Translations under genes and position numbers: made by a program
The notes under the pieces: model-generated
The model's database searches: none
What the model saw: the letters and a program-made list of their open reading frames with translations, nothing else
Told to the model about the DNA's origin: nothing
Assembly: GCA_029880775.1 (NCBI GenBank)
Contig: JAOUNV010000062.1
Coordinates: 1 to 8,011 of the forward strand
Reading direction: 5' to 3'
Origin: Nitrospinota bacterium
GTDB taxonomy: Bacteria; Nitrospinota_A; UBA7883
DNA length: 8,011 bases
Part shown: in pieces, positions 1-6,574 of the stretch
How the letters are laid out: every line of letters begins with the position of its first letter
How positions within the stretch are numbered: position 1 is the first letter of the stretch

Positions 1-1
1 C

Positions 2-2587
2 CGGTTTATCGACATCATTGAGCGCGTTTCCGAAAGCATGAAGCCAACACTCCAGGCGTTGTTGGGCCTGGTTCACCAGGAAGATAGGGAACAGGTGGCG
101 GCGCGAATGGAAAAAGCGCGGCGGAAAAAGGGGCAGTTGCGAGTAGAGTTTCGCATACTGACCGAACGTGGCACGGGGAAAAAAGTCCGGTTGCGTGGGG
201 AAGCGCTGCAGGGAAAGGACGGCAAGCCGGAAAAAGTGGTGGGGTTTATCCAGGAAGTGACCAGCCAGATGATCGCCGACGAGGAACTGCGCAAATCGGA
301 GCAGAAGCATTCGTTCCACATGCAGCGCATGCCGCTGGGATCCATCGAGTGGGATATTGATTTTAACGTGGTGGAATGGAACCCGGCGGCGGAGCGGATA
401 TTTGGATTCACAAAAGAAGAGGCCATGGGCAAAAACGCCATGGACCTAATCGTGCCCTTGGCCGCCCGGCCCCTGGTGGAAACGGTGTGGGAAAATCTTG
501 TTTCAAAGCTCGGTGGCGAAACAAGTGTCAACGAAAACGTGACCCGTGATGGCGGAACCATCATATGTGAATGGAATAACACGCCGCTTATTGGCCTGGA
601 CGGAGGAGTCACCGGGGTGGCTTCTCTGGTGCAGGATGTCACGGAGAGGGAGACGGCTCAAGCCGCCCTGAAGGAGAGCGAGGAAAGATATCGCCTGTTA
701 GTGGAGCTTTCCCCGGTGTCCATAGCGGTGCATTGCGAAGGAAACATAGTGTACGTCAATCCAGCATGCGTGGCCATGTTTGGGTCTAAAGATCAGTCCG
801 CGCTCCTGGGAAGGTCAGCGCTCGATTTTGTCGCGCCGGAGTATCGGGCAAAGGTGGTGGAGAGGATGCAGGATATGTTGGCGCAGGGAAGGCGTGTCCC
901 GGCCATGGAGCAAAAGTTCGTTCGGGATGATGGAGAGCTGATGGATGTGGAGGTGGTGGCGGCGCCTTTTACTTTTAAGGGGAGGCCTGCGGTGATGGTG
1001 CTGTTCAGCGACATATCCCACAGCAAGGCTGCGGAAAGGGAGCTGCGCAAAGCCAACGATTTTCTGCAGAACCTGATGGATACCATGCCCAATCCAGTGT
1101 TCTATAAGGACACTAAAGGAATCTACACAGGATGCAACAAGGCCTTCGAAAAGTTTTTGGGCAAAAGTATGGACCGGATAGTGGGCAAAAGCGTTCATGA
1201 TTTGAGCCCGAAGGACCTGGCGGACACGTACCACGCGATGGACGAAAAGCTTTTAGAAGATGGGGGCGTTCAGGTGTATGAAAGCCGGATGGCCCGGCAG
1301 GATGGCGCAAGTAAGACTGTGATCTTCAATCAGGCCTGTTATTACGAGCCAGACGGCTCAGTTGGTGGAGTTGTGGGCGTTATCCTGGACATCACGGACT
1401 TGAAAGTGGTGGAAAGGGAGCTGCTGGAGGCCAAGGAGGCTGCGGAACGCGCAAGCAAGGCCAAAACCACATTTCTCTCCAGCATCAGCCACGAGGTGCG
1501 CACTCCGTTAAATTCCATTATCGGATTCGCCAATCTGCTTGGCTCCGACAATACGGCCCAACTGAGCCATGTCCAGAGGGACTTCATCTCCAGAATACAA
1601 GGCTCCGGGGAGAGCCTGCTTGAGTTGTTTGACGAAATCCTGGATCTTTCCCGCATAGAGTCGGGGAGAATGGAAGTGGAAACGAAAAAGGTGGATCTGT
1701 TCGAGGCTACCCTTTCGGCTCTAGCCTCGGTAAGCGATATAGCCAGTAAGGCCGGGATCAGCCTGCTGGGCCCAGACATGGTGGGGGAACTGTACATCAG
1801 GGGGGACTTAGCAAGGCTCACCCAGGTGCTGGTGAATTTACTATCCAACGGGATTAAGTTCAACAGGCGCGGCGGAAAGGTGGCTATCTCCTGTACGAAA
1901 GCGGAAGGGGGCCTGGTGCGCATTACAGTGGAGGATACGGGATTAGGAGTGCCTCCGGAAAAAATGGACATGCTGTTTGAGCCTTTCAACAGGCTCGGCG
2001 CTGAGGGGCTCAACGTGAAGGGATCTGGTGTGGGGCTCACTGTAGTGAAAAAACTGGTTACGATGATGAGAGGGGAAGTGAAGGTTGATTCCTCACCCGG
2101 AGTGGGGTCTAAATTCCATATTACCCTGCCGCTTGCGGAGTGGGACTCGGGTACGCCTGCAAAGGATGAGAAAAGAGGAACCCTCGCCGCAGACGCCATA
2201 TCCACAGTCCTTATCGTAGAGGATAACGAGGACAATCTTGAGTTGATGAAGCTTTTGCTGGAGAGGCACACGGAATATGAAGTGATGAGCGCCTCCCAGG
2301 CTCCGGAAGCCCTGGAAATCGCCCGCGCCACCAGGCCAAACCTCATCTTGATGGATATCGGGCTTCCGGGAATGGATGGATATGAAGCATTGAGGCTTTT
2401 GCAAGGCTTTAAGGAAACCAAAGATATCCCGGTCATGGCGGTGAGCGCCCACACGCTGCCTCAGGATATTAAAAAAGGGATTGCCGCAGGGTTCGCCCGC
2501 TATCTGACCAAGCCGGTTTTGGCAAAAACCTTCATAAAGGAAATAGGGGAAGTCATGGAAAGCCACGGCGCCCAGGCGGAATCGTAG
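2..2587 (+). CDS. Multi-PAS hybrid sensor histidine kinase with C-terminal receiver domain (5' partial)
   Basis: Cytoplasmic (in the part visible) signalling kinase that would autophosphorylate on His and pass phosphate to its own receiver. The reading frame is open back to base 2, so the gene starts upstream; the first Met at 38 lies inside a PAS fold (the run ending LVHQEDRE is typical PAS_3) and is not the real start. Counting from that Met, the domains are: end of PAS1 (to about 80), PAS2 (about 90-208), PAS3 (215-335), PAS4 (340-460), each of the last three closing with a PAC-like D(V/I)(T/S) motif. A short coiled-coil-like linker precedes HisKA, whose H-box is SISHEVRTPLN with phospho-acceptor H485. 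The HATPase has N-box N600/N604, G1 DTGLG at 633-637, F-box LFEPFNRL and G2 GSGVGL at 662-667. The receiver (about 724-838) has acidic E728/D729, phospho-acceptor D773, S803 and K825. All catalytic residues are present, so it should be active. No transmembrane segment, HPt domain or separate output domain is visible. The ligand cannot be read from sequence. Confidence 0.95.
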   Translation, partial: RFIDIIERVSESMKPTLQALLGLVHQEDREQVAARMEKARRKKGQLRVEFRILTERGTGKKVRLRGEALQGKDGKPEKVVGFIQEVTSQMIADEELRKSEQKHSFHMQRMPLGSIEWDIDFNVVEWNPAAERIFGFTKEEAMGKNAMDLIVPLAARPLVETVWENLVSKLGGETSVNENVTRDGGTIICEWNNTPLIGLDGGVTGVASLVQDVTERETAQAALKESEERYRLLVELSPVSIAVHCEGNIVYVNPACVAMFGSKDQSALLGRSALDFVAPEYRAKVVERMQDMLAQGRRVPAMEQKFVRDDGELMDVEVVAAPFTFKGRPAVMVLFSDISHSKAAERELRKANDFLQNLMDTMPNPVFYKDTKGIYTGCNKAFEKFLGKSMDRIVGKSVHDLSPKDLADTYHAMDEKLLEDGGVQVYESRMARQDGASKTVIFNQACYYEPDGSVGGVVGVILDITDLKVVERELLEAKEAAERASKAKTTFLSSISHEVRTPLNSIIGFANLLGSDNTAQLSHVQRDFISRIQGSGESLLELFDEILDLSRIESGRMEVETKKVDLFEATLSALASVSDIASKAGISLLGPDMVGELYIRGDLARLTQVLVNLLSNGIKFNRRGGKVAISCTKAEGGLVRITVEDTGLGVPPEKMDMLFEPFNRLGAEGLNVKGSGVGLTVVKKLVTMMRGEVKVDSSPGVGSKFHITLPLAEWDSGTPAKDEKRGTLAADAISTVLIVEDNEDNLELMKLLLERHTEYEVMSASQAPEALEIARATRPNLILMDIGLPGMDGYEALRLLQGFKETKDIPVMAVSAHTLPQDIKKGIAAGFARYLTKPVLAKTFIKEIGEVMESHGAQAES

Positions 2588-2593
2588 TATAAT
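2588..2593 (+). promoter_or_regulatory. Possible -10 box (TATAAT) before the CBS gene
   Basis: A perfect TATAAT preceded by G lies directly after the kinase stop codon and 40 nt before the CBS-protein ATG. No clear -35 hexamer sits 16-18 bp upstream, inside the end of the kinase gene, so this is suggestive only. If real, it would let the CBS/DUF481 pair be transcribed separately from the kinase. Confidence 0.35.
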
Positions 2594-2633
2594 CAAGACA
2601 GGAAACCAGATAATTAATTAGCAGGCTAATCAT

Positions 2634-3095
2634 ATGCCCAACGCGTCCGACATAATGACCCGAGAGCCATATACCGTCTCTGCGGAAATGACCGTGCGAG
2701 ACCTGACGCTGACCCTGGCGGAGAAAAACTTCAGCGGAGCGCCGGTGCTCGACAAAGATGGCCACCTGATAGGTGTCGTCACTTCCAGCGACCTTATCTA
2801 CCAGCGAAAGAAACTGCATATGCCCACTGTCTTCACTCTTTTCGACGCCATAATTCCCCTGGGGGGGCTGCATGAGGTGGAAGAGCAGATGGAAAAGATG
2901 CTGGGAAGAAATGTGGCCGATATCATGACCCCCGATCCGGTGACTGTGACCGAGGAAACCCCCATGGAGGAGATCGCCACCATCATGACCGAGGGACACA
3001 AGCATATGATCCCGGTGATGAAAGGGGAGACGGTGGTGGGCGTTATTGACCGGTGGGATGTGCTAAGGGCGATCGTTCGGGAAGAAAAAGAATAA
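2634..3095 (+). CDS. Tandem CBS domain protein
   Basis: Small (153 aa) cytoplasmic protein made almost entirely of a Bateman module; such pairs usually bind AMP, ATP, SAM or other adenosyl ligands and act as energy or nucleotide sensors. CBS1 covers about residues 1-57 (DIMTREPYTV at the start, GVVTSSDLIY at the end) and CBS2 about 93-150 (DIMTPDPVTV, then GVIDRWDVLR). Between them lies the linker with LHMP and a Glu-rich helix seen in free-standing two-CBS proteins. The ligand-contact motif Gxx(T/S)xx(D/N) is intact in CBS1 (G47, T50, D53), but CBS2 has Asp at the T/S position (D139, D142), so the second site may bind differently or not at all. The ATG has a modest GCAGG ribosome site 8 nt upstream. 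The stop is followed after 2 nt by the start chosen for the next gene, suggesting co-translation. The partner protein it regulates is unknown. Confidence 0.9.
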   Translation: MPNASDIMTREPYTVSAEMTVRDLTLTLAEKNFSGAPVLDKDGHLIGVVTSSDLIYQRKKLHMPTVFTLFDAIIPLGGLHEVEEQMEKMLGRNVADIMTPDPVTVTEETPMEEIATIMTEGHKHMIPVMKGETVVGVIDRWDVLRAIVREEKE

Positions 3096-3097
3096 GC

Positions 3098-3910
3098 GTG
3101 TCGCGCGCCGGAATCCTTGGCCTCCTGATCCTGGCTTTCTTTGCCGCTCTGCCCTGCCCCGATGAAGCTTTCTCCAATACAACCGATGAGGCCTATTTCC
3201 ATTCTCCCCAATTCGGGGTGGAAATAGAAAAATCGATGGAGCCAAAGCTAAACCTAGGTATGACGGCCAGCGGTTTTTTGCAAACAGGCGATGCTGAAGA
3301 GACTGACGCGTCGGCCAATCTGAAGGCTGTTTATGCAAGCTTCGGATTACAGCATAATTTCGTTGCCGGGCTGGATTACTCCGCCAGCGGGGAAAAGGGA
3401 ACACCAGCTTTTCTGCAAGAATGGGACTATGATGCGGCGTACACCCTAAACGCCTTCTTCAATGAACGGATATACTGTCTGCTGCTGGGCAGCTGGAAAC
3501 GGGACGCCGCTTCTGGTGTCGACAATTCCTTTGGCGCCCGAGCCGGCCTCGGATATTTTTTCATCGAATCAGTTCCGTTTACACTAAGAGCGGAAATTGG
3601 CTATCAGCGGACAATAGAGGATTTTGGCGGCGTTACAGAGGATCGGAATGTGGGATCAGCGGCGGTCAGCCTAAAGTCGCTATGGAAAGTAAGCGCCACC
3701 ACTATCTTTACTATGGAAATGGATCACACGGAAAGCATGGACGCAACTGATGATGAAATATCACAAGTAAAAGCTTCGTTAGCCTTTGCCGTGCACAAGG
3801 GGATCGGCCTGGCTATAAAGTACGAATATGACTATGATGGCGCGCCAGCTAGCGTTGATAAACGCAAGGTTAACACATCGGTAGGTTTTTTATTATCCAT
3901 CGAGTTGTAA
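3098..3910 (+). CDS. DUF481-like outer-membrane beta-barrel protein
   Basis: Predicted exported outer-membrane protein of unknown function, 270 aa. I chose the GTG at 3098, 2 nt after the CBS stop, because it places a normal signal peptide at the N-terminus: SRAG, a hydrophobic stretch ILGLLILAFFAALP, and a likely cleavage after AFS (about residue 26). The frame also opens at an earlier GTG (3053), but that would overlap the CBS gene by 43 nt and add 15 charged residues before the signal peptide. The mature part shows alternating hydrophobic/polar strands. The C-terminal third matches the DUF481 (YdiY-like) pattern: a GYFFIES turn, an AEIGYQRT strand, an SLKSLWKVSATT strand, then GLAIKYEYDYDGAP and a final short strand. 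The chain ends in Leu rather than the usual aromatic residue. The Cys after the hydrophobic stretch is preceded by Pro, a poor lipobox, so a lipoprotein is unlikely. The family call is from remembered pattern, not a search. Confidence 0.75.
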   Translation: MSRAGILGLLILAFFAALPCPDEAFSNTTDEAYFHSPQFGVEIEKSMEPKLNLGMTASGFLQTGDAEETDASANLKAVYASFGLQHNFVAGLDYSASGEKGTPAFLQEWDYDAAYTLNAFFNERIYCLLLGSWKRDAASGVDNSFGARAGLGYFFIESVPFTLRAEIGYQRTIEDFGGVTEDRNVGSAAVSLKSLWKVSATTIFTMEMDHTESMDATDDEISQVKASLAFAVHKGIGLAIKYEYDYDGAPASVDKRKVNTSVGFLLSIEL

Positions 3911-3972
3911 ATGATTTAACAAACCGGAAACGTAATCACATCGCCGATTCCTTCCGCTGGTGTCTGGGAGAA

Positions 3973-3996
3973 GAGGGCTCCTCGGCGAGGGCTCCT
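3973..3996 (+). repeat. 10-nt direct repeat pair, 14-bp period
   Basis: GAGGGCTCCT occurs at 3973-3982 and again, identically, at 3987-3996, with CGGC between. It lies in the 221-nt gap between the DUF481 gene and the tRNA. The centre can also fold as a tiny CCTCG/CGAGG hairpin, but there is no T-tract that would make it a terminator. It could be slippage or a binding-site pair. Confidence 0.6.
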
Positions 3997-4031
3997 TATT
4001 GAATTACATCATCGAAAGCTGGCGGTTTGAG

Positions 4032-4037
4032 TATAAT
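4032..4037 (+). promoter_or_regulatory. Possible upstream -10 box (TATAAT) of the tRNA promoter region
   Basis: A second GTATAAT lies 63 bp upstream of the tRNA -10 box. It is flanked by GGCGG (4021-4025) and CCGCC (4045-4049), which could pair across it. No good -35 element is visible at normal spacing; the nearest TTGAAT, at 3999, is too far. It may be a weak tandem promoter for the tRNA. Confidence 0.25.
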
Positions 4038-4072
4038 GACCATGCCGCCCCCAAGCGAGACTTAACACCGCT

Positions 4073-4100
4073 TTGATTTATGGCCCGGCCACTGTATAAT
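4073..4100 (+). promoter_or_regulatory. Sigma-70-type promoter of tRNA-Ser
   Basis: TTGATT at 4073-4078 and a perfect TATAAT at 4095-4100 are separated by 16 bp. Transcription would begin near 4107, about 25 nt before the mature tRNA 5' end, which fits a short 5' leader removed by RNase P. This is the most complete promoter in the window. Confidence 0.65.
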
Positions 4101-4131
4101 TAGCGTTCTTGAAAATCAAGCCGGTTTATGC

Positions 4132-4220
<89 letters not shown>

Positions 4221-4316
4221 AACATCTTGAAGTATAATCAAATATGTCGTATCTGTGAATGTGGAAAAACCTCTTTGTTTCGGGGGTTATCCTGCCTAAG
4301 ATGTTGAAAACGAAAT

Positions 4317-4333
4317 TCGTCAAGACTCGTCAA
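4317..4333 (+). repeat. TCGTCAA direct repeat pair, 10-bp period
   Basis: TCGTCAA occurs at 4317-4323 and 4327-4333 with GAC between, about one helical turn apart. A longer-range inverted pair, AACATCTT (4221-4228) and AAGATGTT (4299-4306), lies just upstream. Both are in the 249-nt gap between the tRNA and the end of manC. They may be protein-binding half-sites or chance. Confidence 0.4.
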
Positions 4334-4468
4334 AAGATTAAGCAACCAGAGGATTGTAGCGAATGAGCCGCGCGCCACAAGAAACGTTCTCCTTCGAAAT
4401 GCCCCCACGCGCTCCAGATGTAAACCTGCCTTTTCGGGCCATTAACCTAAATTGAAGTTTCCTGTGCT

Positions 4469-5542
4469 CTACAGCAACCCCTTAACCTTCCTCTTCTTTA
4501 TCTCTTCGATCACCTGGCGCACATCCTGCGCTTTCTCCTTATCCAGGATCAGGATCGCGTCATCCGTTTCTACCACGATCAGATCCCGTACTCCCACCGC
4601 AGCCACCAGCCGTTTGCTGTTATGGACCAGCAGCCCTGTGGAGTCCACCGAGATCAACTGGCCATGAGCGCGGTTGCCATTGGTGTCTGGGGGGATGAGG
4701 TCATATAGCGACCGCCAGGAGCCGACATCGCTCCAACCAGGGTCAGCCGCCGCCACCAGCGCCAGCCCGTCGGCCGCCGCTTTTTCCATGATGGCGTAGT
4801 CTATGGAGATCGACGGCAGGGTAGGGTACACGCTGGCCATTGTTTCGATAAAAGCTGGCGTGTCCACCGCTTTTTCCAGGGGCGCCATTGCCGTCGTCAG
4901 GTCCTTCGCGTATTTTTCCATGGCGGCCAGGATGGCTGTGGTTTTCCAGAAGAACATGCCGGAGTTCCACAAATAATCGCCAGACTCCAAATACTTTTTC
5001 GCCGTGTCGATGTCAGGTTTTTCCGTAAAGCCCCGGGCCTTGTGGACAGCCCCTTCCAGCTTGTCCCCCTGATGGATGTATCCGTACCCGGTTTCCGGAT
5101 AGGCGGGGGAGATGCCTATGGTGGCCAATTTATCTTCTTCGCCTTCCAGGGCGGCGGCCAGAGCCAAGGCGGTGTCGCGCAGTCTCTCCGGATGGGCCAT
5201 CACATGGTCCGCCGGGAAGACCGCCATGATGGCGCCGGGATGGCGCTTATGGATAATAGACGCCGCCAGGGCCACGCATGGGGCGGTATTTCGTCCCACC
5301 GGCTCCACGATTATATTTTCCTTTGGGACCGTTGGCAGTTGCTCTCGGGCCAGGGATTCGTGCTCGGCCCCTATGACCACCAGGGTTCTTTCCGGCGGGG
5401 CCAACAGGGATGTCCTCTCCAGTGTGGCCTGTATCATAGTTTTTCGCTCCACCACGGGCAAAAACTGCTTTGGCCGGGTCTCCCGGGATACGGGCCAGAA
5501 CCGGGTTCCTTTGCCGCCGGCCATTATAACGCTGTATATCAT
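4469..5542 (-). CDS. manC: Mannose-1-phosphate guanylyltransferase (GDP-mannose pyrophosphorylase)
   Basis: Cytoplasmic enzyme joining GTP and mannose-1-phosphate to give GDP-mannose and pyrophosphate; GDP-mannose feeds mannose, fucose and rhamnose units of LPS, capsule or exopolysaccharide. At 357 aa it is the short, single-function form: the nucleotidyltransferase domain is complete, but the roughly 110-residue C-terminal mannose-6-phosphate isomerase cupin of bifunctional ManC/AlgA proteins is absent. Visible motifs: pyrophosphorylase signature GGKGTRFWPVSR followed by PKQF (residues 9-27), metal-binding FPADH (109-113), TGYGYI (151-156), FTEKP (172-176), WNSGMF (192-197), DYAIME (248-253) and GWSDVGSW (269-276). 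It ends with a Lys-rich helix. The ATG lies 15 nt after the uppP stop; an AGGA overlapping that stop sits 13 nt upstream, rather far for a ribosome site, so coupling to uppP is likely. It converges on the tRNA gene across a 249-nt gap. Confidence 0.93.
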   Translation of the reverse strand: MIYSVIMAGGKGTRFWPVSRETRPKQFLPVVERKTMIQATLERTSLLAPPERTLVVIGAEHESLAREQLPTVPKENIIVEPVGRNTAPCVALAASIIHKRHPGAIMAVFPADHVMAHPERLRDTALALAAALEGEEDKLATIGISPAYPETGYGYIHQGDKLEGAVHKARGFTEKPDIDTAKKYLESGDYLWNSGMFFWKTTAILAAMEKYAKDLTTAMAPLEKAVDTPAFIETMASVYPTLPSISIDYAIMEKAAADGLALVAAADPGWSDVGSWRSLYDLIPPDTNGNRAHGQLISVDSTGLLVHNSKRLVAAVGVRDLIVVETDDAILILDKEKAQDVRQVIEEIKKRKVKGLL

Positions 5543-5557
5543 TGGTCGATGTTCATC

Positions 5558-6409
5558 CTATGAAAAATTGAATATGGCAAAAGCCCCCACCGCCACGCAA
5601 TAGGCGGAGAACCAGGAGAGCCTACCCTGTTTGACAATAAAGATCAGCAGCGCCAGGCAGAGGTATCCCACCACCGCCGATGTCACAAAACCTGTGGCCA
5701 TGGCTTCCGGAGCCACGTCCCCCAGATCCTCGCGCATTTTCAATATCAAGGCGCCGAGCACTGCTGGAATGGAGAGGATGAAGGAGAACCGGGCGGCGGT
5801 TTCTTTTTCCACCCCAAAAAACAACGCCACGCATATTGTAGCTCCACTGCGGCTGATCCCCGGCGCCACGGCTAATCCCTGCACAGCGCCCACCGCCAGG
5901 GCGGTCATGATTCCCATATCCAGAACCCCGGCGCCTTTTTGCCTGGCGAAGCGAGTGAGGAAAAGAACCACTCCTGTGATAATAAGCATCACCCCCACCA
6001 GCGCAGGTTGCTCGAACATGGCCTCGAACCATTTTTTCATCGACAACCCGATGACACCTGTGGGGACCATGGCGAAAAAAACCAGCGCCCACAGCCGGAA
6101 TCCTTCCGATTCGGCCATCAGCTTGGCAGGAGAGGCGCCGCCTATTATCGCGCGGAGCCCGACGATTGTCTCCGAGATGGAGCTAAGCAGGCTTTTACGG
6201 TAGTACCAGATCACCGCCGCCAGAGTGCCGATGTGCAATACGATATCGAAAAATATTTCCGGTTCCGTGAAGCCGAGCATATGCTGGGCCAGGGTAAGGT
6301 GGCCGGAGGAACTGACCGGCAGATATTCGGTGATCCCCTGCACCACGCCCAGGAGCGCCGCCTCCTGGCTGGAGATGGATTGTTCCACAACGGCTGGGTC
6401 TACGCTCAT
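5558..6409 (-). CDS. uppP: Undecaprenyl-diphosphatase
   Basis: Inner-membrane enzyme that removes a phosphate from undecaprenyl diphosphate, regenerating the lipid carrier for peptidoglycan and surface polysaccharides; overproduction gives bacitracin resistance, hence the older name bacA. Its 283 aa fall in the usual range. The active-site signatures are intact: GVVQGITEYLPVSSSGH (residues 21-37, with E28 and H37) and PGISRSGATI (183-192, with R187). The first acidic position of the (E/Q)xxxE motif is Gln here, which is common in the family. Several hydrophobic segments are visible (about 55-70, 104-120, 133-151, 163-181, 208-223, 236-258 and 265-282), giving the expected polytopic protein. 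The start ATG has no strong ribosome site; an ATG 10 nt upstream is in another frame. It sits 165 nt downstream of cysC and 15 nt upstream of manC on the same strand. A shared transcript with manC is very likely; with cysC it is less certain because of the structured spacer. Confidence 0.96.
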   Translation of the reverse strand: MSVDPAVVEQSISSQEAALLGVVQGITEYLPVSSSGHLTLAQHMLGFTEPEIFFDIVLHIGTLAAVIWYYRKSLLSSISETIVGLRAIIGGASPAKLMAESEGFRLWALVFFAMVPTGVIGLSMKKWFEAMFEQPALVGVMLIITGVVLFLTRFARQKGAGVLDMGIMTALAVGAVQGLAVAPGISRSGATICVALFFGVEKETAARFSFILSIPAVLGALILKMREDLGDVAPEAMATGFVTSAVVGYLCLALLIFIVKQGRLSWFSAYCVAVGAFAIFNFS

Positions 6410-6427
6410 ATGCTTTCATACTGTGGG

Positions 6428-6449
6428 CCTGGAACCGGCAACGGCCAGG
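6428..6449. other. Small inverted repeat in the cysC-uppP spacer
   Basis: CCTGG (6428-6432) pairs with CCAGG (6445-6449), enclosing CCG-GCAA-CGG (6435-6444) with a two-base AA bulge. It lies about 20 nt upstream of the uppP start on the minus strand. There is no T-tract after it in the direction of transcription, so it is not a standard terminator; in the uppP mRNA leader it could affect ribosome access. Confidence 0.4.
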
Positions 6450-6485
6450 GCTTGAAAAGAAAAATCAAAAAGGATAAAGATACAT

Positions 6486-6521
6486 CATGGTGCCGTGCTC
6501 AACACGGGGTTTTGCGCCATG
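6486..6521. other. Imperfect 8-bp hairpin between cysC and uppP
   Basis: CATGGTGC (6486-6493) pairs with GCGCCATG (6514-6521), seven Watson-Crick pairs and one G-T, around an inner CGTG-CTCAA-CACG hairpin (6494-6506). Read on the minus strand it follows the cysC stop by about 50 nt. The next bases in that direction are T-rich (roughly 6478 down to 6451) but the run does not follow the stem directly, so it is at best an imperfect terminator or attenuator. Confidence 0.45.
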
Positions 6522-6574
6522 ACGTGTGGAAACTGGCTATCCTCACATAGAGGCGCCGATGAACCGTATGCCCC

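Noticed and set aside
1342..2454. 370-aa minus-strand open frame inside the kinase gene
   Set aside because: It is antisense to the HisKA, HATPase and receiver domains, which are plainly coding; its composition (Ser/Pro-rich, no domain) is that of a shadow frame.
3053..3097. Earlier GTG start for the DUF481-like protein
   Set aside because: It would overlap the CBS gene by 43 nt and put 15 extra charged residues before a signal peptide that already begins well at 3098.
3911..4131. Search for a Rho-independent terminator after the DUF481 gene
   Set aside because: No GC-rich stem followed by a T-run was found in this gap.
4265..4290. Possible terminator AACCTC...GGGGTT after the tRNA
   Set aside because: The stem is short with a wobble pair and is not followed by a T-tract.
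5523..5528. Minus-strand TATAAT at the start of manC
   Set aside because: It lies inside the manC coding sequence (codons for V-I-M) and downstream of its start, so it is unlikely to be the manC promoter.
5042..6550. Plus-strand frames of 163-203 aa opposite manC and uppP
   Set aside because: They are antisense to genes with complete conserved motifs and show no recognisable domain or ribosome site.
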